A stretch of DNA of 15,254 bases, from positions 1 to 15,254 of the forward strand of contig DDDD01000012.1 in NCBI GenBank assembly GCA_002335945.1, given 5' to 3'. How positions within the stretch are numbered: the first letter of the stretch is position 1; every line of letters starts with the position of its first letter. The notes beneath the pieces are model-generated. The model was given only the letters and a program-made list of their open reading frames with translations, had not been told where the DNA came from and did no database searches. This stretch comes from Porticoccaceae bacterium UBA1989. GTDB taxonomy: Bacteria > Pseudomonadota > Gammaproteobacteria > Pseudomonadales > Porticoccaceae. The translations under genes and the position numbers were made by a program. This document shows, piece after piece, positions 6,076-12,440 of the stretch.

Positions 6076-6615
6076 ATGGCAAGGCTGAAAGAAGTATATA
6101 AAAACGAGTTAGCGCTAAAGCTGAAAGAAGAGCTTGGTCTAGCTAATGTGATGGAAGTTCCTCGCATTACCAAAATCACCCTAAACATGGGTGTTGGTGA
6201 AGCGATCGGCGATAAGAAGTCGCTGGAGAACGCTGTTGCGGATCTGACATTGATCTCAGGCCAAAAGCCTGTCATCAACAACGCTCGCAAATCTATCGCC
6301 GGTTTCAAGGTTCGTCAGGGTTGGCCGATTGGTACCAAGGTAACCTTACGTGCAGATCGCATGTATGAATTCCTAGAGCGTTTGGTTGGTGTTGCTATCC
6401 CACGTATTCGCGATTTCCGTGGTATTAGCGCCAAGCAGTTCGATGGGCGCGGTAACTTCTCAATGGGTATCACTGAGCAGATTATCTTCCCAGAGATTGA
6501 TTACGAAAAAATTGATAAGTTGCGTGGTATGGATATTACAATTACCACCACCGCACGTAACGATGATGAAGGCCGAGCTTTACTTCGCGCCTTTAACTTC
6601 CCGCTGAAAAGTTGA
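6076..6615 (+). CDS. rplE: 50S ribosomal protein L5
   Basis: L5 binds 5S rRNA and contacts P-site tRNA and S13. Its 179 aa equal E. coli. Conserved blocks include ITKITLNMGVGEA (31-43), SGQKPV (61-66), RKSIAGFKVRQGWPIG (71-86) and the C-terminal FNFPLKS. In E. coli the 5' end of this gene holds the binding site of the repressor S8, and a local hairpin is possible here too (see separate entry). GGTAACC before the ATG gives a modest Shine-Dalgarno. Confidence 0.98.
   Translation: MARLKEVYKNELALKLKEELGLANVMEVPRITKITLNMGVGEAIGDKKSLENAVADLTLISGQKPVINNARKSIAGFKVRQGWPIGTKVTLRADRMYEFLERLVGVAIPRIRDFRGISAKQFDGRGNFSMGITEQIIFPEIDYEKIDKLRGMDITITTTARNDDEGRALLRAFNFPLKS
6109..6146 (+). promoter_or_regulatory. 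Possible mRNA hairpin at the start of rplE
   Basis: TTAGC (6109-6113) can pair with GCTAA (6142-6146), enclosing AAGCT (6118-6122) paired with AGCTT (6131-6135). The result is a stem interrupted by an internal loop, within codons 12-24 of rplE. The equivalent region in E. coli carries the S8 autogenous control site. I do not recognise the specific S8-binding core here, so this is a candidate by position only. Confidence 0.25.
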
Positions 6616-6627
6616 GGTAGTAAGTAA

Positions 6628-6933
6628 ATGGCAAAAGTATCAATGGTAGAGCGTGAACATAAGCGCACCAAAACAGTTGCAAAGTTCGCCGTTAAGCGTG
6701 CAGAACTCAAAGCAATTATCAGCAATGTTGAAGCGAGCGACGAAGATCGTTGGGATGCTCAGCAGAAGCTACAGAAATTGCCGCGTGATGCGAGCCCAGT
6801 ACGTCAGCGTAATCGCTGTGCGATAACGGGTCGCCCACATGGTGTTTACAGTAAGTTTGGCCTGTGCCGAAACAAACTACGCGAAGCAGCAATGCGTGGT
6901 GAAGTTCCGGGGCTGGTTAAAGCCAGTTGGTAA
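6628..6933 (+). CDS. rpsN: 30S ribosomal protein S14 (long, zinc-free type)
   Basis: S14 assembles late into the 30S head. Its 101 aa match the long zinc-independent class (E. coli 101) rather than the roughly 61-aa zinc form. The C-terminal half has RQRNRC, ITGRPHG and REAAMRGEVPGLVKASW. Two cysteines are present (in RNRC and GLCRN), but the paired CxxC knuckles of the zinc form are not. It lies between rplE (12 nt) and rpsH (18 nt), the standard spc position. Confidence 0.97.
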   Translation: MAKVSMVEREHKRTKTVAKFAVKRAELKAIISNVEASDEDRWDAQQKLQKLPRDASPVRQRNRCAITGRPHGVYSKFGLCRNKLREAAMRGEVPGLVKASW

Positions 6934-6951
6934 GTTAAGGAGCCAAACACC

Positions 6952-7344
6952 ATGAGCATGCAAGATCCAATAGCAGATATGTTGACCCGCATTCGTAATG
7001 CGCATCATCGTAGTCATCCAGAAGTTACTATGCCTGCATCCAAGCTGAAGGCGTCACTTGCCCAGGTTTTGAAAGATGAAGGTTACATTGGCGGCTTTAG
7101 CGTCAGTGATGAAGTAAAGTCTAATTTAACTGTTGAGCTTAAGTACTTTGAAGGCAAGCCAGTTATTGAAGAAATTACACGTATAAGCAAGCCAAGCTTG
7201 CGTCTTTATGTAGGCAGCAATGACCTACCTAAGGTACGCAGTGGTCTTGGTGTTGCGATTGTCTCCACCAGTCGTGGTGTGATGACTGATCGTGCTGCTC
7301 GAGCTGCCGGTATCGGTGGCGAAGTGCTTTGCACCGTATTCTGA
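6952..7344 (+). CDS. rpsH: 30S ribosomal protein S8
   Basis: S8 binds helix 21 of 16S rRNA, and in E. coli also represses translation of the spc operon from the rplE start region. The product is 130 aa (E. coli 130), beginning MSMQDPIADMLTRIRN. The C-terminal VSTSRGVMTDRAARAAGIGGE (about 104-124) contains the rRNA-contact STS motif. The Shine-Dalgarno AAGGAG lies around 6937-6942. The RNA-binding core is intact, so feedback control is plausible. Confidence 0.98.
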   Translation: MSMQDPIADMLTRIRNAHHRSHPEVTMPASKLKASLAQVLKDEGYIGGFSVSDEVKSNLTVELKYFEGKPVIEEITRISKPSLRLYVGSNDLPKVRSGLGVAIVSTSRGVMTDRAARAAGIGGEVLCTVF

Positions 7345-7356
7345 TAGGAATTACAA

Positions 7357-7890
7357 ATGTCTAGAGTTGCAAATAGTCCAGTAGAATTGCCAAAAGGTGT
7401 TGAAGTAACACTTGGCGGCAGCGAGATTTCTATCAAGGGCGCAAAGGGTACCCTGGCGATGCCAATCAATGCCCAGGTCGAGATCAAGCATGAAGACAAT
7501 GTTCTTACGTTTGCTGCTCGAACTGGTGACACATTTTCACGTGCAATGTCAGGAACTACCAGAGCATTAGTTAACAATATGGTAACTGGTGTCTCTACAG
7601 GTTTTGAAACAAAGCTTGAGTTGGTTGGAGTTGGTTACAGAGCGCAGGTTCAGGGATCAAAGATTAATTTGACTCTCGGCTTCTCTCACCCGGTGGTCTA
7701 CGAATTACCAGAAGGTGTATCAGCTGAAACCCCAAGCCAAACTGAAGTTTTATTGAAATCTTCTGACAAGCAGAAACTGGGTCAGGCCGCGGCAGAAATT
7801 CGCGCCTACCGTCCACCAGAGCCTTACAAGGGTAAGGGCGTTCGAATTGCTGGTGAGTACGTAAGACGCAAAGAAGCTAAGAAGAAGTAA
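7357..7890 (+). CDS. rplF: 50S ribosomal protein L6
   Basis: L6 lies near the factor-binding site at the base of the stalk, close to the sarcin-ricin loop. The product is 177 aa, as in E. coli. It starts MSRVANSPVELPKGVEV. The second domain carries LVGVGYRAQVQG (about 89-100), LTLGFSHPV (105-113) and the C-terminal signature PYKGKGVRIAGEYVRRKEAKKK. It is 12 nt from both neighbours. Confidence 0.98.
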   Translation: MSRVANSPVELPKGVEVTLGGSEISIKGAKGTLAMPINAQVEIKHEDNVLTFAARTGDTFSRAMSGTTRALVNNMVTGVSTGFETKLELVGVGYRAQVQGSKINLTLGFSHPVVYELPEGVSAETPSQTEVLLKSSDKQKLGQAAAEIRAYRPPEPYKGKGVRIAGEYVRRKEAKKK

Positions 7891-7902
7891 TAGGGTAAAA
7901 AC

Positions 7903-8253
7903 ATGAGCGATAAAAAAGTTTCACGTCAGCGCCGAGCAAAGCGCGTACGCATGAAGATCCGCGAGCAAGGTGTTACACGTCTGTGTATCAACCGCACCCC
8001 GCGCCACATCTATGCGCAGGTAATTGCAGCTGAAGGTGACCGTGTTCTAGCAACTGCGTCAACTTTAGAAAAAGATTTACGAACTGGCAGCACTGGCAAC
8101 ATCGATGCTGCTACCGCGGTTGGAAAATTAGTAGCTGAGCGAGCAGTAGCTGCTGGTGTTACCTCCGTAGCGTTTGATCGTAGCGGTTTTAAATATCACG
8201 GCCGTGTAAAAGCACTGGCAGACGCCGCGCGTGAAGCCGGCCTCGAATTTTAA
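7903..8253 (+). CDS. rplR: 50S ribosomal protein L18
   Basis: L18 binds 5S rRNA and anchors it to the central protuberance with L5. The product is 116 aa (E. coli 117). The basic N-terminal segment SRQRRAKRVRMKIRE is followed by RLCINRTPRHIYAQVI. The C-terminal half has VGKLVAERAVAAGV and the conserved FDRSGFKYHGRVKALADAAREAGLEF in pieces. The Shine-Dalgarno AGGG (about 7892-7895) is close to the rplF stop. Confidence 0.98.
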   Translation: MSDKKVSRQRRAKRVRMKIREQGVTRLCINRTPRHIYAQVIAAEGDRVLATASTLEKDLRTGSTGNIDAATAVGKLVAERAVAAGVTSVAFDRSGFKYHGRVKALADAAREAGLEF

Positions 8254-8265
8254 TAGGTATTATTT

Positions 8266-8775
8266 ATGGCTCTTACAGATCAGAAAGATTCTGCAGCTGA
8301 AGGAATGATGGAGAAGCTGGTTCAGGTTAACCGTGTTGCAAAGACGGTTAAAGGTGGACGCATCTTCGCTTTTACTGCACTGACTGTAGTTGGTGATGGC
8401 AACGGTAAAGTGGGTTTTGGTCGCGGTAAAGCGCGCGAAGTTCCCCAGGCTATCCAGAAAGCAATGGAAGCAGCGCGTCGCAATATGATTGACGTTGCTC
8501 TCGATGGCACAACTATTCAGTATCCGACTAAAGGCATTCACGCTGCATCTAAGATTTACATGCAGCCAGCTTCAGAAGGTACGGGTGTTATTGCCGGTGG
8601 CGCAATGCGCTCTGTGTTGGAATTGGCCGGTGTACAGAATGTACTGGCTAAGTGCTACGGCTCGACCAACCCAGTAAATGTAGTTCGCGCTACCTTTAAA
8701 GCGTTAGAAGCTATGTCGTCTCCGGATGACGTTGCAGCTAAGCGCGGTAAATCAGTAGAAGAAATTCTCAACTAA
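8266..8775 (+). CDS. rpsE: 30S ribosomal protein S5
   Basis: S5 contributes to decoding fidelity and mRNA entry-channel helicase activity. The product is 169 aa (E. coli 167). VNRVAKTVKGGR (21-32) is the loop where spectinomycin resistance mutations occur; it looks wild type. GDGNGKVGFGRGKAREVP (53-70) and the C-terminal KRGKSVEEILN are conserved. The Shine-Dalgarno (AGGT) is weak and the upstream sequence A/T-rich. A 39-nt gap with a small inverted repeat follows. Confidence 0.98.
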   Translation: MALTDQKDSAAEGMMEKLVQVNRVAKTVKGGRIFAFTALTVVGDGNGKVGFGRGKAREVPQAIQKAMEAARRNMIDVALDGTTIQYPTKGIHAASKIYMQPASEGTGVIAGGAMRSVLELAGVQNVLAKCYGSTNPVNVVRATFKALEAMSSPDDVAAKRGKSVEEILN

Positions 8776-8776
8776 G

Positions 8777-8797
8777 TGACGGCTTAACAGCGCGTCA
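8777..8797 (+). repeat. Small inverted repeat between rpsE and rpmD
   Basis: TGACG (8777-8781) pairs with CGTCA (8793-8797) around an 11-nt loop, starting 2 nt after the rpsE stop. There is no T run, so it is not an intrinsic terminator. It is one of the few gaps over 30 nt in the spc block. Function unknown. Confidence 0.3.
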
Positions 8798-8814
8798 GTT
8801 ATTGGAAACGGATC

Positions 8815-9009
8815 ATGGCAAAAGCTAAATTGAAAAAAGTAAAAGTAACTCAGACCAAGAGTTCAATTGGACGGTTAAAAAACCATAAAGCCTGCCTTAC
8901 AGGTTTAGGTTTACGTCGTATCGGCCACAGCGTTGAAGTAGAAGATACTCCATCAGTTCGCGGCATGATCAATAAAGTTCACTATATGTTGCTGATTGAG
9001 GAAGCTTAA
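8815..9009 (+). CDS. rpmD: 50S ribosomal protein L30
   Basis: L30 is a small alpha/beta protein of the large subunit, not universal among bacteria. The product is 64 aa (E. coli 59), slightly long at both ends. It has the family core QTKSSIGR (13-20), GLGLRRIGHSVEVEDTP (30-46) and RGMINKV. The Shine-Dalgarno is weak (CGGAT). Its last codons contain GAGGAA (8998-9003), which serves as the Shine-Dalgarno of rplO one base after its stop. Confidence 0.96.
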   Translation: MAKAKLKKVKVTQTKSSIGRLKNHKACLTGLGLRRIGHSVEVEDTPSVRGMINKVHYMLLIEEA

Positions 9010-9010
9010 G

Positions 9011-9451
9011 ATGCGTCTGAATACTCTTAGCCCTGCACCGGGTAGAATTAAAGAAGGCAAGCGCTGCGGTCGTGGTATCGGCAGTGGTATTGGCAAGACT
9101 GGTGGCCGTGGCCACAAAGGTCAAAAAGCGCGTTCTGGCGGTAGTATTCGTCCGGGCTTTGAAGGCGGTCAGATGCCTTTGCAGAAGCGTTTGCCAAAGT
9201 TTGGTTTCAGCTCACGTCTAGCGATGGTGACTGCTGAAATTCGACTTTCTGAGCTTGCTCTCGTTGAAGGCGAAATTATCTCTGTTGATACATTGCGAGC
9301 AGCTGGTTTGATTAACTCAAACATCCTGCGTGCCAAGGTATTTGCCTCTGGTGAGGTAACCAAAGCGGTTACTCTTCAGGGCGTAACAGCTTCTAAAGGC
9401 GCTGCAGCTGCTATTGTTGCCGCTGGCGGCAAGGTTGAAGAGACAGTTTAA
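9011..9451 (+). CDS. rplO: 50S ribosomal protein L15
   Basis: L15 is a late-assembly 23S rRNA-binding protein. The start is ATG 9011 (MRLNTLSPAPG, 146 aa; E. coli 144); an in-frame TTG at 8996 inside rpmD is not credible. The Gly/Arg-rich N-terminal extension runs through GRGIGSGIGKTGGRGHKGQ (20-38). GFEGGQMPL (49-57) and LPKFGF (61-66) follow. The Shine-Dalgarno GAGGAA lies in the end of rpmD at 7-nt spacing. Its stop TAA shares one base with the secY ATG (TAATG), which suggests coupled translation. Confidence 0.97.
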   Translation: MRLNTLSPAPGRIKEGKRCGRGIGSGIGKTGGRGHKGQKARSGGSIRPGFEGGQMPLQKRLPKFGFSSRLAMVTAEIRLSELALVEGEIISVDTLRAAGLINSNILRAKVFASGEVTKAVTLQGVTASKGAAAAIVAAGGKVEETV

Positions 9452-10770
9452 TGGCTAAGCCAGGTACTATGCCTACGGGCAATTCAAAAGGATTGGGCGA
9501 GCTTTGGGCTCGTCTTCGCTTTTTGTTTGCCGCGATTATTATCTATCGCATTGGTACCCATATACCGGTTCCAGGGTTTGACCCTGATCGTTTGGCTGAC
9601 CTGTTTACCCAGAATCAGGGTACGTTCTTGGGTCTGTTCAACATGTTCTCTGGTGGTGCACTAGAGAGAATGAGTATTTTGGCTCTTGGTGTTATGCCTT
9701 ATATATCGGCATCGATCATTATGCAGCTACTGTCTGCGACAGTGCCTGCATTAGAGCAGTTAAAGAAAGAAGGCGACAGCGGTCGTCGTAAGATCAACCA
9801 GTACACGCGCTACGGCACAGTGCTACTGGCATTGATACAAGGGACTGCAATGTCCGTTGGTTTTGCTTCACAGGGCCTAGCCTACGAAGTAAACAGTCTG
9901 TTCTACATGGTGGCTATCTCCTCCTTAGTAGCGGGCGCAATATTTTTGATGTGGTTGGGTGAGCAAATCACTGAGCGCGGCATCGGCAATGGCATTTCGA
10001 TGTTGATCTTTGCTGGTATCGTTGCAGGTATCCCGGGCGCCATCGGTCAGGCATTAGAGTCAGCTCGTCAGGGCGACCTAAATCCACTGACCTTAATAGT
10101 AGTATTGATAATCGCAGTCGCTGTTGTTTACTTCGTTGTGTTTATTGAACGTGGCCAGCGTCGTTTAACGGTTAACTACGCTCAGCGTCAAGGTCGACAG
10201 GCCTACAACGCACAGACTTCGCACTTGCCGCTCAAAGTTAATATGGCGGGTGTTATACCGGCAATCTTCGCAAGTAGCTTGCTGTTGTTCCCCACCTCGA
10301 TCAGTCAATGGTTTGGGCAGGGCGTAAACGCTCCCGCATTTTTGCAGGATATTGCGTTACTGATTGGTCCAGGACAGCCTCTTTATATACTGCTGTTCTC
10401 AAGCCTTATTATATTCTTCAGCTTCTTCTACACGGCGTTGATGTACAACCCGAAAGAAGTGGCCGATAACCTGAAAAAAGGTGGTGCGTATTTACCCGGG
10501 ATTCGTCCTGGTGAGCACACTGCCAAATACATTGACAATGTGACTACGCGTTTGACTTTGATTGGTGGTGTTTACATCACGTTGATCTGTCTAATGCCTC
10601 AGTTTTTGAATGTGTACTTCAATGTACCGTTCTACCTGGGCGGCACGTCACTGTTGATTGCCGTTGTTGTGACGATGGATTTTATGGCTCAAGTGCAGTC
10701 ACATCTGATGTCTCAGCAATATGATTCGCTAATGAAAAAGGCCAACTTAAAAAATGTTGGCCGTAAATAA
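9451..10770 (+). CDS. secY: Protein translocase subunit SecY
   Basis: SecY is the channel of the SecYEG translocon in the inner membrane. It is 439 aa (E. coli 443) with hydrophobic segments fitting ten transmembrane helices, the first at about 22-38. The plug region includes SGGALERMSI (67-76), followed by the TM2b segment LGVMPYISASIIMQL (79-93). The cytoplasmic loop NPKEVADNLKKGGAYLPGIRPG (333-354) has Arg352, equivalent to E. coli Arg357, needed for SecA-driven transport. It overlaps rplO by one base. An inverted repeat covers its last codons. Confidence 0.98.
   Translation: MAKPGTMPTGNSKGLGELWARLRFLFAAIIIYRIGTHIPVPGFDPDRLADLFTQNQGTFLGLFNMFSGGALERMSILALGVMPYISASIIMQLLSATVPALEQLKKEGDSGRRKINQYTRYGTVLLALIQGTAMSVGFASQGLAYEVNSLFYMVAISSLVAGAIFLMWLGEQITERGIGNGISMLIFAGIVAGIPGAIGQALESARQGDLNPLTLIVVLIIAVAVVYFVVFIERGQRRLTVNYAQRQGRQAYNAQTSHLPLKVNMAGVIPAIFASSLLLFPTSISQWFGQGVNAPAFLQDIALLIGPGQPLYILLFSSLIIFFSFFYTALMYNPKEVADNLKKGGAYLPGIRPGEHTAKYIDNVTTRLTLIGGVYITLICLMPQFLNVYFNVPFYLGGTSLLIAVVVTMDFMAQVQSHLMSQQYDSLMKKANLKNVGRK
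10740..10762 (+). repeat. Perfect 7-bp inverted repeat at the 3' end of secY
   Basis: GGCCAAC (10740-10746) pairs perfectly with GTTGGCC (10756-10762) around a 9-nt A/T loop. It encodes the final residues K-A-N-L-K-N-V-G-R of SecY and ends 8 nt before the rpmJ Shine-Dalgarno. No T run follows, so it is not a standard terminator. It could act as a stability or coupling hairpin, or be incidental. Confidence 0.5.
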
Positions 10771-10782
10771 AGAGGTGATGCT

Positions 10783-10899
10783 GTGAAAGTTCGTGCATCG
10801 GTTAAACCGATTTGTCGTAATTGTAAGGTTGTCCGCCGCAAGGGTGTGGTTCGTGTTATTTGTAGTGTCGAACCTCGTCATAAGCAGCGCCAAGGATAA
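10783..10899 (+). CDS. rpmJ: 50S ribosomal protein L36 (zinc-binding, GTG start)
   Basis: This 38-aa gene is easily missed because of its size and GTG start. The product begins MKVRASVKPIC and ends PRHKQRQG. It is the zinc-ribbon (C+) form, with Cys11, Cys14, Cys27 and His33 all present. L36 binds 23S rRNA near the base of the stalk. AGAGGTGA (10771-10778) is a strong Shine-Dalgarno at 4-nt spacing. It is the last gene of the spc block, between secY (12 nt) and the 118-nt gap before rpsM, its usual position. Confidence 0.96.
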   Translation: MKVRASVKPICRNCKVVRRKGVVRVICSVEPRHKQRQG

Positions 10900-10904
10900 T
10901 CTGG

Positions 10905-10940
10905 TTGATTTTTGACAGATCTATCGGTATTCTACCGCGC
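10905..10940 (+). promoter_or_regulatory. Candidate alpha operon promoter
   Basis: TTGATT (10905-10910), a 17-nt spacer and TATTCT (10928-10933) form a moderate sigma70-like promoter (four of six matches in each box), followed by a GC-rich discriminator ACCGCGC (10934-10940). A better -35 box, TTGACA at 10912, has no -10 box at usable spacing. The -10 region also lies inside a small inverted repeat, CGGTA/TACCG (10925-10937), followed four bases later by five Ts. A weak attenuator is therefore an alternative reading. Confidence 0.42.
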
Positions 10941-10972
10941 CTTTTTAGTAGGTCGTAAAGACTGCTAAAGGG
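10941..10972 (+). promoter_or_regulatory. Long leader hairpin before rpsM
   Basis: Bases 10941-10950 pair with 10963-10972 (including three G-T wobbles), and after a bulged G10951 the stem continues with GTC (10952-10954) against GAC (10960-10962), loop GTAAA. That is 13 base pairs with one bulge. It would start almost at the 5' end of a transcript from the candidate promoter and lies about 45 nt upstream of rpsM. In E. coli this leader contains the S4-binding pseudoknot of the alpha operon; whether this is its counterpart is not established. Confidence 0.5.
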
Positions 10973-11017
10973 AACGGAAATACTGATTAAACCTATAGTA
11001 TAAGTGGAGTAATTTGA

Positions 11018-11374
11018 ATGGCCCGTATTGCCGGTGTCAACATCCCAGATAACAAGCACGCAGTGATTTCACTGACTTACGTGTTTGGAATTGGTCGCCC
11101 GACTGCCAGAAAGATCTGTGCAGAAACGGGTATCGCAGAAGACACTAAAATTTCTGCACTGGACGACGGTCAACTTGACCAACTCCGTACTGCCGTAGGG
11201 CAAAACGAAGTTGAGGGTGACCTTCGCCGCGAGACAAGTATGAACATTAAGCGTTTGATGGATCTGGGTTGCTATCGCGGTCTGCGTCATCGACGTAATT
11301 TGCCCGTACGTGGACAACGTACTAAGACGAATGCGCGGACCCGTAAAGGCCCACGTCGTCCCATTAAAAGATAA
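11018..11374 (+). CDS. rpsM: 30S ribosomal protein S13
   Basis: S13 sits in the 30S head and contacts P-site tRNA and, through intersubunit bridges, L5. The product is 118 aa, as in E. coli, starting MARIAGVNIPDNKH with ATG. LTYVFGIGRPTA (about 19-30) is conserved, as are GCYRGLRHRRNLPVRGQRT and the basic tail NARTRKGPRRPIKR. GGAG (11006-11009) is the Shine-Dalgarno at 8 nt. It is the first alpha operon gene, behind the structured leader. Confidence 0.98.
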   Translation: MARIAGVNIPDNKHAVISLTYVFGIGRPTARKICAETGIAEDTKISALDDGQLDQLRTAVGQNEVEGDLRRETSMNIKRLMDLGCYRGLRHRRNLPVRGQRTKTNARTRKGPRRPIKR

Positions 11375-11386
11375 TTAGGATTCCTA

Positions 11387-11779
11387 ATGGCAAAAGCAGC
11401 AGCTAAAACGACCCGTAAAAAGGTTAAGAAGACGGTAATAGATGGTGTCGCTCACATCTATGCTTCTTTTAACAACACTATTGTTACGATCACTGATCGT
11501 CAGGGAAATACGCTTTCCTGGGCTACATCAGGTGGATCCGGCTTCCGTGGCTCTCGTAAGAGTACCCCGTTCGCCGCACAGGTCGCTGCAGAGCGCGCCG
11601 GTGAAGCAGCAAAAGACTATGGTTTAAAGAACCTTGACGTACAAGTCAAAGGCCCTGGCCCCGGTCGTGAGTCCGCAGTTCGCGCACTCAACAATGCTGG
11701 TTACAAAATTACAAACATCACGGATGTGACGCCGGTTCCACATAACGGCTGCCGTCCACCCAAAAAACGTCGCGTGTAA
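11387..11779 (+). CDS. rpsK: 30S ribosomal protein S11
   Basis: S11 forms part of the 30S platform, lining the E-site mRNA exit together with S18 and S21. The product is 130 aa (E. coli 129). The central GGSGFRGSRKSTPFAAQVAAE (in pieces about 48-68) and GPGPGRESAVRAL are family signatures. The end PHNGCRPPKKRRV includes the Asn-Gly pair that becomes isoaspartate in E. coli S11. It sits 12 nt from both neighbours. Confidence 0.98.
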   Translation: MAKAAAKTTRKKVKKTVIDGVAHIYASFNNTIVTITDRQGNTLSWATSGGSGFRGSRKSTPFAAQVAAERAGEAAKDYGLKNLDVQVKGPGPGRESAVRALNNAGYKITNITDVTPVPHNGCRPPKKRRV

Positions 11780-11791
11780 GAGAGAAAGAAA

Positions 11792-12412
11792 ATGGCTAGA
11801 TATCTCGGACCAACTTGTAAACTTTCACGCCGCGAGGGAACAGATCTTTTCCTAAAGAGTGGCGTTCGTCCATTAGAATCCAAGTGTCGCTCAGAAAGCG
11901 CACCTGGCCAGCACGGTGCCCGTCGCGGCCGTCTGTCAGACTACGGAGTACAGCTGCGCGAGAAGCAGAAAGTACGTCGTATGTACGGTGTATTGGAGAA
12001 GCAATTCCGTAACTACTACAGAGACGCAGCAAGTCAGAAAGGCAATACGGGTGAGAACCTGTTAACCATTCTTGAGAAGCGTCTCGACAATGTGGTCTAC
12101 CGTATGGGCTTTGGCGCTACTCGCGCTGAGTCACGTCAATTAGTCGCACATAACTCTATTTTGGTTAATGGCCAGAAGGTCAATATTGCTTCGTTTAGAG
12201 TTCAGGAAGGCGATACCGTCGGTCTGCGCGAAAAATCTAAGAAGCAGCTACGTGTGCAAACTGCGTTGCAGTTAGCGTCACAGCGTGGCGAAGTTGAATG
12301 GATGCAGGTAGATAGCAACAAAATGGAAGGCACGTTCACACGTAACCCAGACCGTTCTGATTTGCCCGCTGAGATCAACGAAAACCTGATCGTCGAACTG
12401 TACTCCAAGTAA
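11792..12412 (+). CDS. rpsD: 30S ribosomal protein S4
   Basis: S4 nucleates 30S assembly at the 5' domain of 16S rRNA, affects fidelity, and in E. coli represses the alpha operon by binding the rpsM leader. It has 206 aa, equal to E. coli. YLGPTCKLSRREGTDLFLKSG (4-24, in pieces) leads into APGQHGARRGRLSDYGVQLREKQK. The S4 RNA-binding domain covers about 95-160 (RLDNVVYRMGFGATRAESRQLV). Cys9 and Cys32 are present, but not the four-cysteine zinc set of some S4 proteins. AGAGAGAAAG before the ATG gives a Shine-Dalgarno. Confidence 0.98.
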   Translation: MARYLGPTCKLSRREGTDLFLKSGVRPLESKCRSESAPGQHGARRGRLSDYGVQLREKQKVRRMYGVLEKQFRNYYRDAASQKGNTGENLLTILEKRLDNVVYRMGFGATRAESRQLVAHNSILVNGQKVNIASFRVQEGDTVGLREKSKKQLRVQTALQLASQRGEVEWMQVDSNKMEGTFTRNPDRSDLPAEINENLIVELYSK

Positions 12413-12440
12413 TCGCTGTCTAGCTCTTACAGGTAATACT

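Noticed and set aside
5745..6308. 187-aa open frame on the - strand opposite rplX/rplE
   Set aside because: Antisense shadow of two certain ribosomal genes, with no recognisable domain.
8996..9010. TTG start for rplO inside rpmD
   Set aside because: ATG 9011 gives the family N-terminus MRLNTLSPAPG and has GAGGAA at good spacing.
10912..10949. TTGACA at 10912 as the -35 box of the rpsM promoter
   Set aside because: The nearest -10-like hexamers are 10 nt (TATTCT) or 26 nt (TTTAGT) away, outside workable spacing.
10994..10999. TATAGT as a -10 box close to rpsM
   Set aside because: No -35-like sequence at 16-18 nt upstream (GGAACG region).
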